From Rhizobium sp. CIAT894 (GTDB taxonomy: Bacteria; Pseudomonadota; Alphaproteobacteria; Rhizobiales; Rhizobiaceae), in contig NZ_CP020947.1 in assembly GCF_000172795.2 (NCBI RefSeq), positions 2,545,001 through 2,609,000 of the forward strand: 64,000 bases of DNA. The letters run 5' to 3'. The first letter of the stretch is position 1, and every line of letters starts with the position of its first letter. The position numbers and the translations under genes were made by a program. The notes beneath the pieces are model-generated. The model saw nothing but the letters and a program-made list of their open reading frames with translations. It searched no databases and was not told the DNA's origin. Shown here in pieces: positions 1-8,001 of the stretch.

Positions 1-191
1 TGGAACGGATCCGCCGGTTCCAGCGTTTCCTCGACCTATGCCGCAGGTCGGGCACGACACCGCTTGCCTGCCTTGCGCTTGAAGCGGGCTTTGCCGATCA
101 GGCCCATATGACGCGCGAGGTCGGCGAACTCTCGACGCTGACGCCCGCTGCCATCCTCGGCCAACTCGGCATGCGGAAAACACCCGGCTGA
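1..191 (+). CDS. AraC-family regulator, C-terminal fragment (cut by window start)
   Basis: The reading frame enters from the left edge and ends with TGA at 189-191, giving 62 residues. The visible part is the second helix-turn-helix of an AraC/XylS DNA-binding domain: a helix with LACLALEAGFADQAHMTREV followed by the family's usual hydrophobic tail (LTPAAILGQL). Effector domain and target are outside the window. The two small genes that follow on the same strand could be co-transcribed or regulated, but nothing in the sequence proves it. Confidence 0.8.
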   Translation, partial: ERIRRFQRFLDLCRRSGTTPLACLALEAGFADQAHMTREVGELSTLTPAAILGQLGMRKTPG

Positions 192-261
192 CCGTTTTGT
201 TCAAGACGCCGTCGGCCGGTCTGCTATTCCAGGCGGACCAGATACGAAGGACCTGCAAGCC

Positions 262-660
262 ATGTCGACAATGCCTGCGAAAATTGTCCACCTGTCCATC
301 GAGCGCGATTGGCGCGACGTCTACGACTTTGCCGGCAAGCCGGAAAACATGCCGCTCTGGGCCTCCGGCCTTGCGACGGGGCTCGATCCCGATGGCGCCG
401 ATTGGATCGCCCACGGTGCGCTCGGCACCGTCAAGGTGAGCTTCGTGCCGACCAATGAATTCGGCGTGATCGATCATACTGTGACGATCGAATCCGGCCT
501 CAGGGTTTATAATGCACTGCGCATCGTGCCGAACGGCGACGGCTGCGAGGTCATGTTCACGCTGTTGCGTCTGCCCGGCATGACCGACGCGCAGTTTTCC
601 GCCGATGCCGCTCATGTCGAGAAAGATCTCGCCATGCTGAAAGCCCTGATGGAGAGATAG
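262..660 (+). CDS. SRPBCC-family small protein
   Basis: A 132-residue protein with the pattern of a START/SRPBCC fold (polyketide cyclase/dehydrase-like): an N-terminal strand, then WRDVYDFAGKPENMPLWA, the usual helix-grip start, a run of strands, and a long C-terminal helix (SADAAHVEKDLAMLKALMER). Such proteins bind hydrophobic ligands; no ligand can be named here. The stop codon at 658-660 directly abuts the ATG of the next gene, so the two are probably one translation unit. ATG at 271 is an alternative start. Function otherwise unknown. Confidence 0.75.
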   Translation: MSTMPAKIVHLSIERDWRDVYDFAGKPENMPLWASGLATGLDPDGADWIAHGALGTVKVSFVPTNEFGVIDHTVTIESGLRVYNALRIVPNGDGCEVMFTLLRLPGMTDAQFSADAAHVEKDLAMLKALMER

Positions 661-1020
661 ATGGCTGAGAAGTCAGAAAACCACGACCGCCGCATCGACT
701 ATGTCGAATTCAACGTCGCCGACATCGCCGCCGCCAAAGCCTTCTACGGCTCCGCCTTCGGCTGGCGTTTCACCGATTACGGCCCGAACTACTGTGAATT
801 CGACGACGGCCGGCTGAAGGGCGGTTTCACCGATTTCGGTCCCGTGCGGCCGGGCGGCCCGCTGGTTGTCGTCTACGCCAGGGATCTGGAAGAGGTGCTG
901 ACCTCGGTCGAGAGAGCCGGCGGCACGATCGTCCGGCCGATCACCGATTTTCCCGGCGGCCGCCGCTTCCACTTCCTCGATCGCGACGGTTACGAGCTGG
1001 CCGTCTGGGCGAGCGCCTGA
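661..1020 (+). CDS. VOC-family (glyoxalase/bleomycin-resistance-like) protein
   Basis: The 119 residues show the two babab modules of the vicinal oxygen chelate fold. IDYVEFNVADIAAAKAFYGS opens the first half, FGWRFTDYGPNYCEF follows it, and FLDRDGYELAVW ends the second. This C-terminal part often carries the metal-binding Glu, here in GYELAVW. It is a dioxygenase/glyoxalase-like protein of unknown substrate. It starts one base after the previous stop codon, so expression is likely coupled to the SRPBCC gene. Confidence 0.85.
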   Translation: MAEKSENHDRRIDYVEFNVADIAAAKAFYGSAFGWRFTDYGPNYCEFDDGRLKGGFTDFGPVRPGGPLVVVYARDLEEVLTSVERAGGTIVRPITDFPGGRRFHFLDRDGYELAVWASA

Positions 1021-1063
1021 TGCCATAGCCGAGCATCCGGCGGCCAAAGGCAGCCGATCGGGA

Positions 1064-1798
1064 TCAACCAGCCTGCGGCGGCTGATCGAGATCTCCCATG
1101 ACGATCAGCGCGCCGATCACTGTGCCGCCCGCATCGCGCAGCGGTGACATGCGACAACGCACTTGCCGCGATCCGCCGCTGCCGGCTGAGCGCTCATAGG
1201 TGTAGTCGATCTGGCCGCCGGCAAAACAGGTGTCGAGCTTCTGCTTGGCGCATTCGGCAAACCGCTTCTCGCCAATGAATTCGGAAAGATGACGGCCGAT
1301 CAGTTCCATCGGCTTTTTGTTGAGATAGGCGCTGTTGGCCGGATTGGAATAGAGGTAGCGGTAATCCCTCGTCAGCACTGCCACCCGGTCCGGCATGCTG
1401 TCAAGGATCACCGCATTGAGAAACTGGCCGTTATCGGTATCCGGTACGTAGGCCGCCGGCGGCGCGATGCGCACGTCCTGCGGCGAAGGCACGCGCCAGT
1501 CCGGCCCATGCGTCCCGAAATAGCGGTCGAGCAGAAAGGAAAGTACCGTCGTGTGTTCGGTGACGCTGGCGCTGTCGTCGGCGTCCTGGCCGATGAGATG
1601 CGTCACAAACTGCAGCTGCATGTAGACTTCGAGCAGATTGACCGCCCGGTGAGCGAGGATCGCTTCGACCAGCGGCTCGACATGGCGGTCGAGGGCCGTG
1701 ACGCGCTGATCGTCGCCCAGGCGTATGGCGTCCTCGATTTGCGTACAGCGCAAGGAAAAAGCTCGAAAAAGCTCCAGCAAGACGCCTTCAACTCCCAT
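1064..1798 (-). CDS. PAS-domain signalling protein
   Basis: The protein has 244 residues. The N-terminal 110 are helical and unassigned. Residues about 125-240 form a PAS domain: LDSMPDRVAVLTRDYRYLYSN, then the helical SAYLNKKPMELIGRHLSEFIG, and a terminal sheet with VRCRMSPLRDAGGTVIGALI. No kinase, GGDEF or HTH output domain follows, so it probably acts through a partner. It converges on the VOC gene. The start at 1798 has only a weak ribosome site, so a downstream start is possible. Confidence 0.75.
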   Translation of the reverse strand: MGVEGVLLELFRAFSLRCTQIEDAIRLGDDQRVTALDRHVEPLVEAILAHRAVNLLEVYMQLQFVTHLIGQDADDSASVTEHTTVLSFLLDRYFGTHGPDWRVPSPQDVRIAPPAAYVPDTDNGQFLNAVILDSMPDRVAVLTRDYRYLYSNPANSAYLNKKPMELIGRHLSEFIGEKRFAECAKQKLDTCFAGGQIDYTYERSAGSGGSRQVRCRMSPLRDAGGTVIGALIVMGDLDQPPQAG

Positions 1799-2017
1799 TG
1801 TCCCAAGAGACGAGTCCGAAACCTGACCTGGCTACACCTCTAAAATGCGCCTTGCAGTAGACATTATTCGCGCTTTGGTGGTGACGGGTAACATGAAGTG
1901 TACCTGGTTTCAATCCGAGGGCACCTGCCGCTTTTCACCGCTGATAAATTAGGGTGGACCTTTTCATCTCGAACGGGTTTCAGATTTCATGCCTGACGCC
2001 GCCCCAAAAGATCCGTT

Positions 2018-2953
2018 CTAAGGCGCCAGCGTCTGCTTGATTTGCCAGCGGTCGTGATACCACAGCCACTGTTCCGGATATTCCCGTACCCAGCTTTCCA
2101 CCTTGTCGTTGAGCAGTTGAGCGGCCGCCGGCAGGTCGAGATTGCCTTTGGCGTCGCGCGGCATCTCCAGCCGCGGCTCGATTTCCAGCCGGTAGCGGTT
2201 TCCCGGCAGGCGGATGCAGCGGGCGGGATAAACCTCGCAATCGAACTGGCGCACCAGCTTCGGCAGCAGCGGATTGGTCTTCACATCGCGCCCGAAGAAG
2301 GTGCCCTTCAGGCCCTTGCCGAACTTCTGATCGACGAGCACGCCCACCCCCTGGCCCGCTTCCAGCTGGCGCGCGAGCGCGAAGGAGGAGCCGGCATGAG
2401 AAGGCACCAGCTTGCCCATGCGCGCGCTGCGGAAATCGAACACCTTCTTGGCGACATAGGGATTGTTCGGCGGCCTGAAGAGCACGGTAACGGTCATCCC
2501 GAAGGCCGCCGCCGCCACCGGCAGCAGCTCGAAATTGGCGGTGTGGCCGGTGAAGACGATGAAAGGGCGCGGATTGTCGCGCAGATCGATAAAGGTCGGA
2601 ATACCCGACACCTCCACCCTGCCCGGCTGGGTTTGGTCAGGATCGAAATCGAACAGCTGGTCGAGGAAAACGTATTCGGCGGCGAGCCGGCCCATATTTC
2701 CCCAGCTGCCGAGTGCGATCTCCTCGATCTCGGCGTCGCTCTTCTCGGGGAAGGCGTTGCGCAGATTGACGAGCATCAGCTTATGGCGGCGGGTCCGCCG
2801 GCCGAGACGACGCATCATCCGGTCGGCGAATCGGATCGCCCCATCGGCCGGAAACAGCTTCAATATGTTCAGGAAGCCGAACATCGCCTGCGCTACCAGC
2901 CATTGCTGGAAATTCCTGAGCGCCAGAACGATCCGGGTGATGAAGAGCTTCAC
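2018..2953 (-). CDS. lpxXL: Lipid A very-long-chain acyltransferase LpxXL
   Basis: This 311-residue enzyme belongs to the LpxL/HtrB lysophospholipid acyltransferase family. Its HX4E catalytic motif is His137-Thr-Ala-Asn-Phe-Glu142, followed by LFRPPNNP (159-166) and VDQKFGKG (207-214), which are typical of the family. In rhizobia this member transfers the 27-hydroxyoctacosanoyl chain from AcpXL to lipid A at the inner membrane. It is the last gene of the acpXL operon, starting 7 nt after adh with a GTG codon and a weak ribosome site, which suggests coupling. Residues 8-30 are hydrophobic, consistent with membrane attachment. Confidence 0.93.
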   Translation of the reverse strand: MKLFITRIVLALRNFQQWLVAQAMFGFLNILKLFPADGAIRFADRMMRRLGRRTRRHKLMLVNLRNAFPEKSDAEIEEIALGSWGNMGRLAAEYVFLDQLFDFDPDQTQPGRVEVSGIPTFIDLRDNPRPFIVFTGHTANFELLPVAAAAFGMTVTVLFRPPNNPYVAKKVFDFRSARMGKLVPSHAGSSFALARQLEAGQGVGVLVDQKFGKGLKGTFFGRDVKTNPLLPKLVRQFDCEVYPARCIRLPGNRYRLEIEPRLEMPRDAKGNLDLPAAAQLLNDKVESWVREYPEQWLWYHDRWQIKQTLAP

Positions 2954-2960
2954 GTGGGGC

Positions 2961-3989
2961 TCAATCCATCTTCAGGATGATCTTGCCGAAGATCTGGCGC
3001 GATTCCATCCGCTCCAGCGCCCGGTCGATATCGTCGAAGCCGACTTCGGTATCGATGACGGGATGGACGAGCCCGCGGCCCATCTTCTGCATCGCATCCG
3101 CCATGTTCTCCATGCGGCAGCCGAAGGAGCCGAAGAGCTTCAATTGCTGCTGGAACAGCATCATCAGGTTCATCTCTGTGGAAACGCCGGAGGTCGAGCC
3201 GCAGGTGACGAGACGGCCGCCGCGCTTCATGCAGAGCATCGAGCCCGCCCAGGTATCCTTGCCGACATGTTCGAAGACGACGTCGACGCCCTTCTTCTTG
3301 GTGAGCTTGCGTACCACGCCTTCGAAGCGATCGGTGCGGTAGTTGATGACGTGATCGGCGCCGAGCGCCTTGGCCTTTTCGATCTTGTCGTCGGAACCGA
3401 CCGTGGTGATGACCGTGCAGCCGATCTTCTTGGCGAGCTGGATCGCCGCCGTGCCGATGCCGGAGCCGCCAGCATGGACGAGGATCGTTTCGCCGGGCTC
3501 GAGCTTGGCATTGTCGAACAGCATGTGCTCGACCGTGCCGAAGGTGACGGGAGCGAGTGCGGCGCCGATCGCATCCACACCGGGAGGTGCGGGAACCAGC
3601 AGACGCGCCGGCAGGTTCACCTTCTCCTGCGCGAAGCCATCGAGATGGAAGCCGTGCACGCCGGAAACATGTTCGCAGAGATTGTCGCGGCCTTCGCGGC
3701 ATGGGCGGCAGAGGCCGCAGGTACGCGCGCCATAGATCGAGACCAGTTGCCCCGGCAGTACGTTGGCAACGCCCGGCCCGATCGCTTCGACGACGCCGGA
3801 GGCCTCCGCACCGATAACGAGCGGCATCTTGCGCTTGGCGAATGCCATGCCGCGCCAGCCCCAGACGTCGATATGGTTGAGCGCCACCGCCTTGACGCGC
3901 AGCGTCACCTCGCCGGCGGCAGGTGCGTCCGGTTCCGGCAGGTCGGTGATCTCAAGCTTGCGGTCGTCGATCAGTTGCAAAGCGCGCAT
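2961..3989 (-). CDS. Zinc-type medium-chain alcohol dehydrogenase of the acpXL operon
   Basis: This is a 342-residue MDR-family oxidoreductase. Cys91, Cys94, Cys97 and Cys105 make the structural zinc lobe, and HAGGSGIGTAAIQLAK (about 171-186) is the NADP-binding turn. The position that carries the catalytic-zinc cysteine in classical alcohol dehydrogenases is Asn38 (AVALNHIDVW), so it may resemble enoyl/quinone reductases more than true alcohol dehydrogenases. Its place between fabF1XL and lpxXL implies a reductive step in making the very long hydroxy fatty acid. Homologues in rhizobia are labelled adh2XL. Confidence 0.9.
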   Translation of the reverse strand: MRALQLIDDRKLEITDLPEPDAPAAGEVTLRVKAVALNHIDVWGWRGMAFAKRKMPLVIGAEASGVVEAIGPGVANVLPGQLVSIYGARTCGLCRPCREGRDNLCEHVSGVHGFHLDGFAQEKVNLPARLLVPAPPGVDAIGAALAPVTFGTVEHMLFDNAKLEPGETILVHAGGSGIGTAAIQLAKKIGCTVITTVGSDDKIEKAKALGADHVINYRTDRFEGVVRKLTKKKGVDVVFEHVGKDTWAGSMLCMKRGGRLVTCGSTSGVSTEMNLMMLFQQQLKLFGSFGCRMENMADAMQKMGRGLVHPVIDTEVGFDDIDRALERMESRQIFGKIILKMD

Positions 3990-4020
3990 GATTTATAGTT
4001 CTTTCTTCTACGTGGATCGT

Positions 4021-4104
4021 CGTCATGCTCGGGCTTGTCCCGAGCATCTGCCAGCGGTCATTGAGTGATGCAAGTAGATCCTCGGGACAAGCCCGAGGAT
4101 GACG
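4021..4104. repeat. Double palindromic repeat between fabF1XL and adh
   Basis: Two hairpins sit in the 150-nt gap. Arm one is at 4021-4050, with CTCGGGCTTGTCCCGAG as core, and arm two at 4075-4104 is the inverse of the first. Each arm is itself a palindrome and together they form a larger inverted pair. A half copy occurs at 13983-14011. They sit inside the lpx/fab operon, so transcripts would carry two strong hairpins between fabF1XL and adh. Confidence 0.8.
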
Positions 4105-4140
4105 TTAAAAACCACTTCGTCCCAAAATCAAGGAGGGTCT

Positions 4141-5427
4141 CTAAGCCGGTTCGAGCGCCATGACAAGGCTGGCATTCTGCCCGCCGAAGCCGAACGAGTT
4201 GGAAAGCACGGCTGAAACCTGAGCATCCCGCTTCTTGTTCGGCACGACATCGAGCACGATCGATGGATCGGGATTGGTATAGTTGATCGTCGGCGGCAGT
4301 GTGCCCGTCAGCATAGTCTGCAGCGAAAACACCGCCTCGACGGCGCCCGCCGCCGTCAGCGTATGGCCGATCATCGACTTGTTCGACGAAACCGGGATGC
4401 CGACCAGCCGTTCGCCGAAGACGGCGGACATCGCGCCATATTCCATCTTGTCGTTCTCCGGCGTCGAGGTGCCGTGCGCGTTGATGTAGCCGATTCCGCT
4501 CTCTTCGATGCCGGCATCGGCAAGGGCCGCACGGATCGTCGCGATCGCCGGGCCGCCGTCCGGCGATGACCGGGTGCGGTGGAAGCTGTCGGCCTTGTCG
4601 CCGGCGCCCTTCATGATGCCGAGCACCTTGGCGCCACGGGCAACCGCCGATTCCAGCGATTCCAGCACCAGGGTCGCCGCACCTTCTGCGATGACGAAGC
4701 CGTCGCGATCCTTGCTGAACGGCTTGGAAGCCTTGGTCGGAGGATCGTTCTGCGTCGAAAGCGCAGACAGCAGCGAGAAGCGGATCAGCGCTTCGGCGCT
4801 CAGCGATCCGTCGGTCGCAACCGTCAGCGCCCGGGTCGTGCGGCCTTGGCGGATGGCTTCGATGCCGAGCTGGATCGCGGTGACGCCGGAGGCACAAGCC
4901 GTCGACAATGTCACGGGAAGACCGCGTGTGCCGAACCGGTCTGCAAGGCGCTCGGAAATCGCACCGAACAGCGCGGCTTCGTGGAAGGCAGGGTCAGGCC
5001 GCTGGCGCAGCGCCGTCAGAAAACGCTCATAGGCATCACCGGGATGGTCGGAGGCCGGCGAACGGTCGGCAAGTTCGAAACGCGCGCTCCATTCCGGCTC
5101 GATCGGCGGGGCGGCGAGAAACAGCGGGCCGTTGAAATCGCCGGAAAGACCGGCATCGGCAAGTGCCTCGATCGTCGTTTCCCGGGCGAAGGCATAGGAG
5201 CGCTCGACGGCGTTCGGTACCGGAATGCCGATGAAATCGACCGTGCCGGCAATGCGCGTCGACAGCCCCTCGGTCGGGAAGCGGTTGATCTCGTGGATGC
5301 CCGAGGTGCCGGAGGAAAGGGCTGCCCAATTGTCCTTCAGCCCTTGGCCGAGCGAAGTGATGATGCCCATGCCGGTGACGGCAACGATCGGACGGCCGAG
5401 ATGATCCCTGTAAGCGGAAGCTGTCAT
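4141..5427 (-). CDS. fabF1XL: Beta-ketoacyl-ACP synthase FabF1XL (catalytic subunit)
   Basis: This 428-residue thiolase-fold condensing enzyme has the full KAS II triad: Cys178 in STACASG, His318 in NAHGTSTPEND, and Lys350/His355 in SNKSMIGHT. It extends the AcpXL-bound chain by malonyl condensation toward C28. ATG at 5427 is preferred over the GTG at 5436 because GAGGAG lies 8 nt upstream of the ATG but touches the GTG. It begins 12 nt after fabF2XL ends, a tight pairing that resembles KS-alpha/KS-beta gene pairs. Confidence 0.92.
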   Translation of the reverse strand: MTASAYRDHLGRPIVAVTGMGIITSLGQGLKDNWAALSSGTSGIHEINRFPTEGLSTRIAGTVDFIGIPVPNAVERSYAFARETTIEALADAGLSGDFNGPLFLAAPPIEPEWSARFELADRSPASDHPGDAYERFLTALRQRPDPAFHEAALFGAISERLADRFGTRGLPVTLSTACASGVTAIQLGIEAIRQGRTTRALTVATDGSLSAEALIRFSLLSALSTQNDPPTKASKPFSKDRDGFVIAEGAATLVLESLESAVARGAKVLGIMKGAGDKADSFHRTRSSPDGGPAIATIRAALADAGIEESGIGYINAHGTSTPENDKMEYGAMSAVFGERLVGIPVSSNKSMIGHTLTAAGAVEAVFSLQTMLTGTLPPTINYTNPDPSIVLDVVPNKKRDAQVSAVLSNSFGFGGQNASLVMALEPA

Positions 5428-5439
5428 ATCTCTCACTCC

Positions 5440-6645
5440 TCACGCATCTGCGGAAAGAACGGCGACGCCCTCGCCGCGCTGGTGGCCGACCGTGGTCACG
5501 ACAGCGGCGGTCGCGCCTGTGTGCATCGGCGCCTCATGGGCGGCATCGAACGGCGGCACCTTGGCCTTGCCGTCGACCGCAAGGGCTGCGAGCGCCAGAC
5601 CCAGCGTGAACTGCGTCTCGATCGTATGGCCGGTGACACCGCCAAAGCCGCGGATTGCAACGTCGGGCAATTGATGTTCGAGCACCGCCCGCTCGCGGGC
5701 GGCAAGATCGTGCATGCCGGTCGAGCCAGAAAAGATCGCCGTGCTTTCGGCGGCAAGCCCGGCGGCGGGCGCCAGCAGCCGCTCCAGCCGGACTTCGAAA
5801 TTGCCGGCGCCGCGGTTGCCTCGGTCGCCCTCGACCGCATCGATGACGGCATAGATATGGGCGCTGCGGGCCTCCGCGTGCCGGCGCGATTCGAGCACCA
5901 GGAAGGCGCCTGCCGAACCGGTGATCATACCACCGCCGTCGCTGGGTCTGCGCGACCAAAGCGGCACCCAGTCGCCGCGCGCATGGGCGCCGATCGCCTC
6001 GGTCAGCAGGATCATGTCGGGACGCTCGGCCGCAAAGGCGCCGCCAACAAGCGCATGCGAGGACTCGCCCGACTTGATGCGGTAGAAGGCGGTCTCGACG
6101 GCCGATATGCCGGCCGCTTCCTCGCCCATGAAGGTGCGCGACGAGCCGGTGACCTTGTGCACGATCGAAATATTGCCGGCGAGCAGGTTGGAAAGCTGGG
6201 CGAGGAACAGCGTCGGCCTGAGTTCCGTCGTCAGCTTCTCGTTCAAAAGCAGCTCGCGGTCGTTGCGCTTCAGCGCCTCGTCGACGATCAGCGTATCGAC
6301 ATTGATGTCGCGCTCGCCGCCGCCGGCTGCCACGATCATGTCCATCGTGCCGCAGGCCTCGATATCGTCCTTGAAGCCGGCATCGTCGAGTGCCAAGCCC
6401 GCGGCGAAGACACCGATGCGCTGCCAGTTCTCCATCTGGCGCTGGTCGCCGCGCTTGGCGATCTGCTGCGACCAGTCGATCTCAGGCAGCGGATGCACCG
6501 GATAGGGCTTGAACTTCTCGGTCTCGACGATCGGCTTGGGCGTGCTCGCCGCCGAAAGCAGCGCGACATGCGCATCCTTGCCGACGCCCTGACAGGTGAC
6601 GATACCGATGCCTGTGATGACGACGTCGTTTGCAGCCTTGCTCAT
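5440..6645 (-). CDS. fabF2XL: FabF2XL, KAS-like protein lacking catalytic residues (chain-length-factor-like)
   Basis: The 401 residues have the ketosynthase fold (VVITGIGIVTCQGVGKDAH at the start, IRGFGGVTGHT near the end). Aligned to its neighbour FabF1XL, the nucleophilic Cys is Glu176 (MGEEAAGISAV), the first catalytic His falls at Ser306/Gly307, and the Lys is Gly335. Only His340 remains. It therefore cannot condense by the usual route and probably pairs with FabF1XL. The ATG at 6645 overlaps the fabZXL stop by 4 nt (ATGA), which sets the start; the frame continues upstream but inside fabZXL. Confidence 0.9.
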   Translation of the reverse strand: MSKAANDVVITGIGIVTCQGVGKDAHVALLSAASTPKPIVETEKFKPYPVHPLPEIDWSQQIAKRGDQRQMENWQRIGVFAAGLALDDAGFKDDIEACGTMDMIVAAGGGERDINVDTLIVDEALKRNDRELLLNEKLTTELRPTLFLAQLSNLLAGNISIVHKVTGSSRTFMGEEAAGISAVETAFYRIKSGESSHALVGGAFAAERPDMILLTEAIGAHARGDWVPLWSRRPSDGGGMITGSAGAFLVLESRRHAEARSAHIYAVIDAVEGDRGNRGAGNFEVRLERLLAPAAGLAAESTAIFSGSTGMHDLAARERAVLEHQLPDVAIRGFGGVTGHTIETQFTLGLALAALAVDGKAKVPPFDAAHEAPMHTGATAAVVTTVGHQRGEGVAVLSADA

Positions 6646-7124
6646 CCAATCACTCCCTGCGCCGCGATCGCTTCGAGAAGCCCGATCTCGCCGGCACGTT
6701 TCTTCACGATATCGCCGAGCGGCACCTCGGAAAACGGCATGGTGCGAAGCTTCAGCTGCGCATCGCACACCTTCTTGCCGCCGCTGGTGATTTTAGCCTT
6801 GGTGACCGCAAAACCCGAACCGTCGTGCTCGAGCACCGCCTCGATGTCGAGCACGGCTTCCGGTTCGACGAAAGTGCGCATCTTGGCGCCGTCGACCGTC
6901 ATCAGGAACGGCATGGCGGCAAAATCGGTGACGGCAAGCACCAGCATGCCGGAGGCCTGCGCCATGGTCTCGATCAATAGCACGCCGGGAACCAGCGGCA
7001 TGCCGGGAAAATGCCCTTCGAAGACGGGGCTCTTGGCCGGCACGACGGATCGCGCCTTAAGCACGCCCTTCTTTAGGTCCACCGCTTCGACGCGGTCAAT
7101 CATCTGGAAATATTCCAGCAGCAT
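6642..7124 (-). CDS. fabZXL: 3-hydroxyacyl-ACP dehydratase FabZXL
   Basis: This is a 160-residue hot-dog dehydratase. The catalytic pair is His38 in EGHFPGMPLVPG and Glu52 in LLIETMAQ, placed as in FabZ/FabA. It removes water from 3-hydroxyacyl-AcpXL in each elongation round. GGAGGATC lies just upstream of the ATG. The gene is second in the operon, separated from acpXL by about 180 nt that hold a REP-like repeat, and overlaps fabF2XL by 4 nt. Confidence 0.92.
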   Translation of the reverse strand: MLLEYFQMIDRVEAVDLKKGVLKARSVVPAKSPVFEGHFPGMPLVPGVLLIETMAQASGMLVLAVTDFAAMPFLMTVDGAKMRTFVEPEAVLDIEAVLEHDGSGFAVTKAKITSGGKKVCDAQLKLRTMPFSEVPLGDIVKKRAGEIGLLEAIAAQGVIG

Positions 7125-7175
7125 TCGGATCCTCCGGCCCGACAGGCCAGATCCGCCCGCCGGTGACGACTACTT

Positions 7176-7230
7176 AGAGCAATTCCAGGAAAAGTGCGAA
7201 GCGGTTTTCCGTCCGGAAGTGCGAATCTGA
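7176..7230. repeat. Short REP-like palindrome between acpXL and fabZXL
   Basis: AGAGCAATTCCAGGAAAAG, then GCGGTTTTCCGTCCGGAA, is a dispersed rhizobial repeat type. Relatives with the same GCGGTTTT centre are at 15040-15090, 36680-36812 and 56920-57024. It lies in the operon gap and could form a hairpin that uncouples abundant acpXL mRNA from the downstream fab genes. Confidence 0.7.
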
Positions 7231-7304
7231 ACTGATCTAGGAACGAAACCGCCCGGCCGCCATATTCATGGCGGCAGGGCGTTCAAAAAAGACTGATATG
7301 TCGC

Positions 7305-7583
7305 TCAGGCCTTGGCTGCTTTGAGCTCGTCGATCTTGGCGCAGAGGTTCTTCAGCACGAAATATTCTTCGGTGGAAACCTTGCCCTCGTTGACTTCCTG
7401 CGTCCACTTTTCGAGCGGAATCTTGATGCCGAATTCCTTGTCGATCGCAAAGACGATGTCGAGGAAATCGAGGCTGTCGATACCGAGGTCGTCGATCGTA
7501 TGGCTCTCCGGCGTGATCGTGGCGCGATCGATCTCGCTGGTTTCTGCAATAATGTCGGCAACTTTATCGAATGTAGCGGTCAC
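7305..7583 (-). CDS. acpXL: Acyl carrier protein AcpXL
   Basis: The 92-residue acidic carrier protein has the phosphopantetheine attachment site at Ser37 in GIDSLDFLD. It is longer than the housekeeping AcpP, with an extended third helix ([18 protein letters not shown]), as in rhizobial AcpXL. It carries the growing 27-OH-C28 chain for lipid A. Translation starts at GTG 7583, with GAGG 8 nt upstream. It is the first gene of the minus-strand operon and is divergent from fnrN. Confidence 0.96.
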
Positions 7584-7856
7584 GCGCTGTACCTCATGAA
7601 ATGACGATTTAACCTCCTCATAGGCAAATCCATTTCAAAAGCCAATGCTTTCGTCCGGGCGTTGCGGCAATTTGCCGATTGGGTGTTGCCTAAACAGCAA
7701 TGGAATGCGGACCTTTGCCGTCGTCGGGGCTACAGGCGACCCCGCAGCAGGAAGCCCGCTACGGCGGCGGAGCGAACGAGCCGTCCGAATCAAAACCGTG
7801 CAGGGCCTCGCCATTCGCAAGCGCCTCCTCCCGTAGGGAACCGCAGACATGGGCAG

Positions 7857-7870
7857 TTGATCTAGATCAA
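7857..7870 (+). promoter_or_regulatory. Distal anaerobox (FNR/FixK site)
   Basis: TTGATCTAGATCAA is a perfect dyad matching the FNR/FixK consensus TTGAT-N4-ATCAA. It is 132 nt upstream of the fnrN ATG and 31 bp centre-to-centre from the second box, about three helical turns, so two dimers would sit on the same DNA face. Confidence 0.9.
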
Positions 7871-7887
7871 ATCGCGATCCGGGGAAA

Positions 7888-7901
7888 TTGATAATGATCA
7901 A
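7888..7901 (+). promoter_or_regulatory. Proximal anaerobox (FNR/FixK site)
   Basis: TTGATAATGATCAA is a second perfect match to TTGAT-N4-ATCAA. Two anaeroboxes upstream of fnrN, one activating and one repressing, are a known arrangement in R. leguminosarum and R. etli. The box overlaps an in-frame TTG, an argument against translation beginning there. Confidence 0.9.
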
Positions 7902-8001
7902 GCAACGCGGGAAAGGAATCGGGATAGCCGAACCCGCAATCGAGACGCAATCGCCGGGAAGATTCCGGCATGCCGGGTGCACTAGGATCAGGGATCAGGA
8001 T

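Larger units (their letters stand above)
7584..8001. other. acpXL-fnrN divergent intergenic region
   Basis: These 418 bp separate acpXL (minus) from fnrN (plus). The only clear signals are the two anaeroboxes at 7857 and 7888, both close to fnrN, and the ribosome site of acpXL. The acpXL promoter must lie here but no convincing -35/-10 pair is visible. Several short open frames here have no ribosome sites or recognisable products. Confidence 0.6.

Noticed and set aside
4579..7230. 883-codon open frame on the plus strand opposite fabF1XL, fabF2XL and fabZXL
   Set aside because: It is antisense to three recognisable enzymes, is rich in Arg and His with no domain, and is explained by high GC at third positions of the true genes.
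7645..7982. Several short frames in the acpXL-fnrN gap
   Set aside because: No ribosome sites, Arg-rich low-quality translations, and overlap with the anaeroboxes.
7888..8001. Extended N terminus for FnrN starting at TTG 7888
   Set aside because: The start would lie inside the second anaerobox, and ATG 8002 gives the usual 240-residue protein with the cysteine motif in place.
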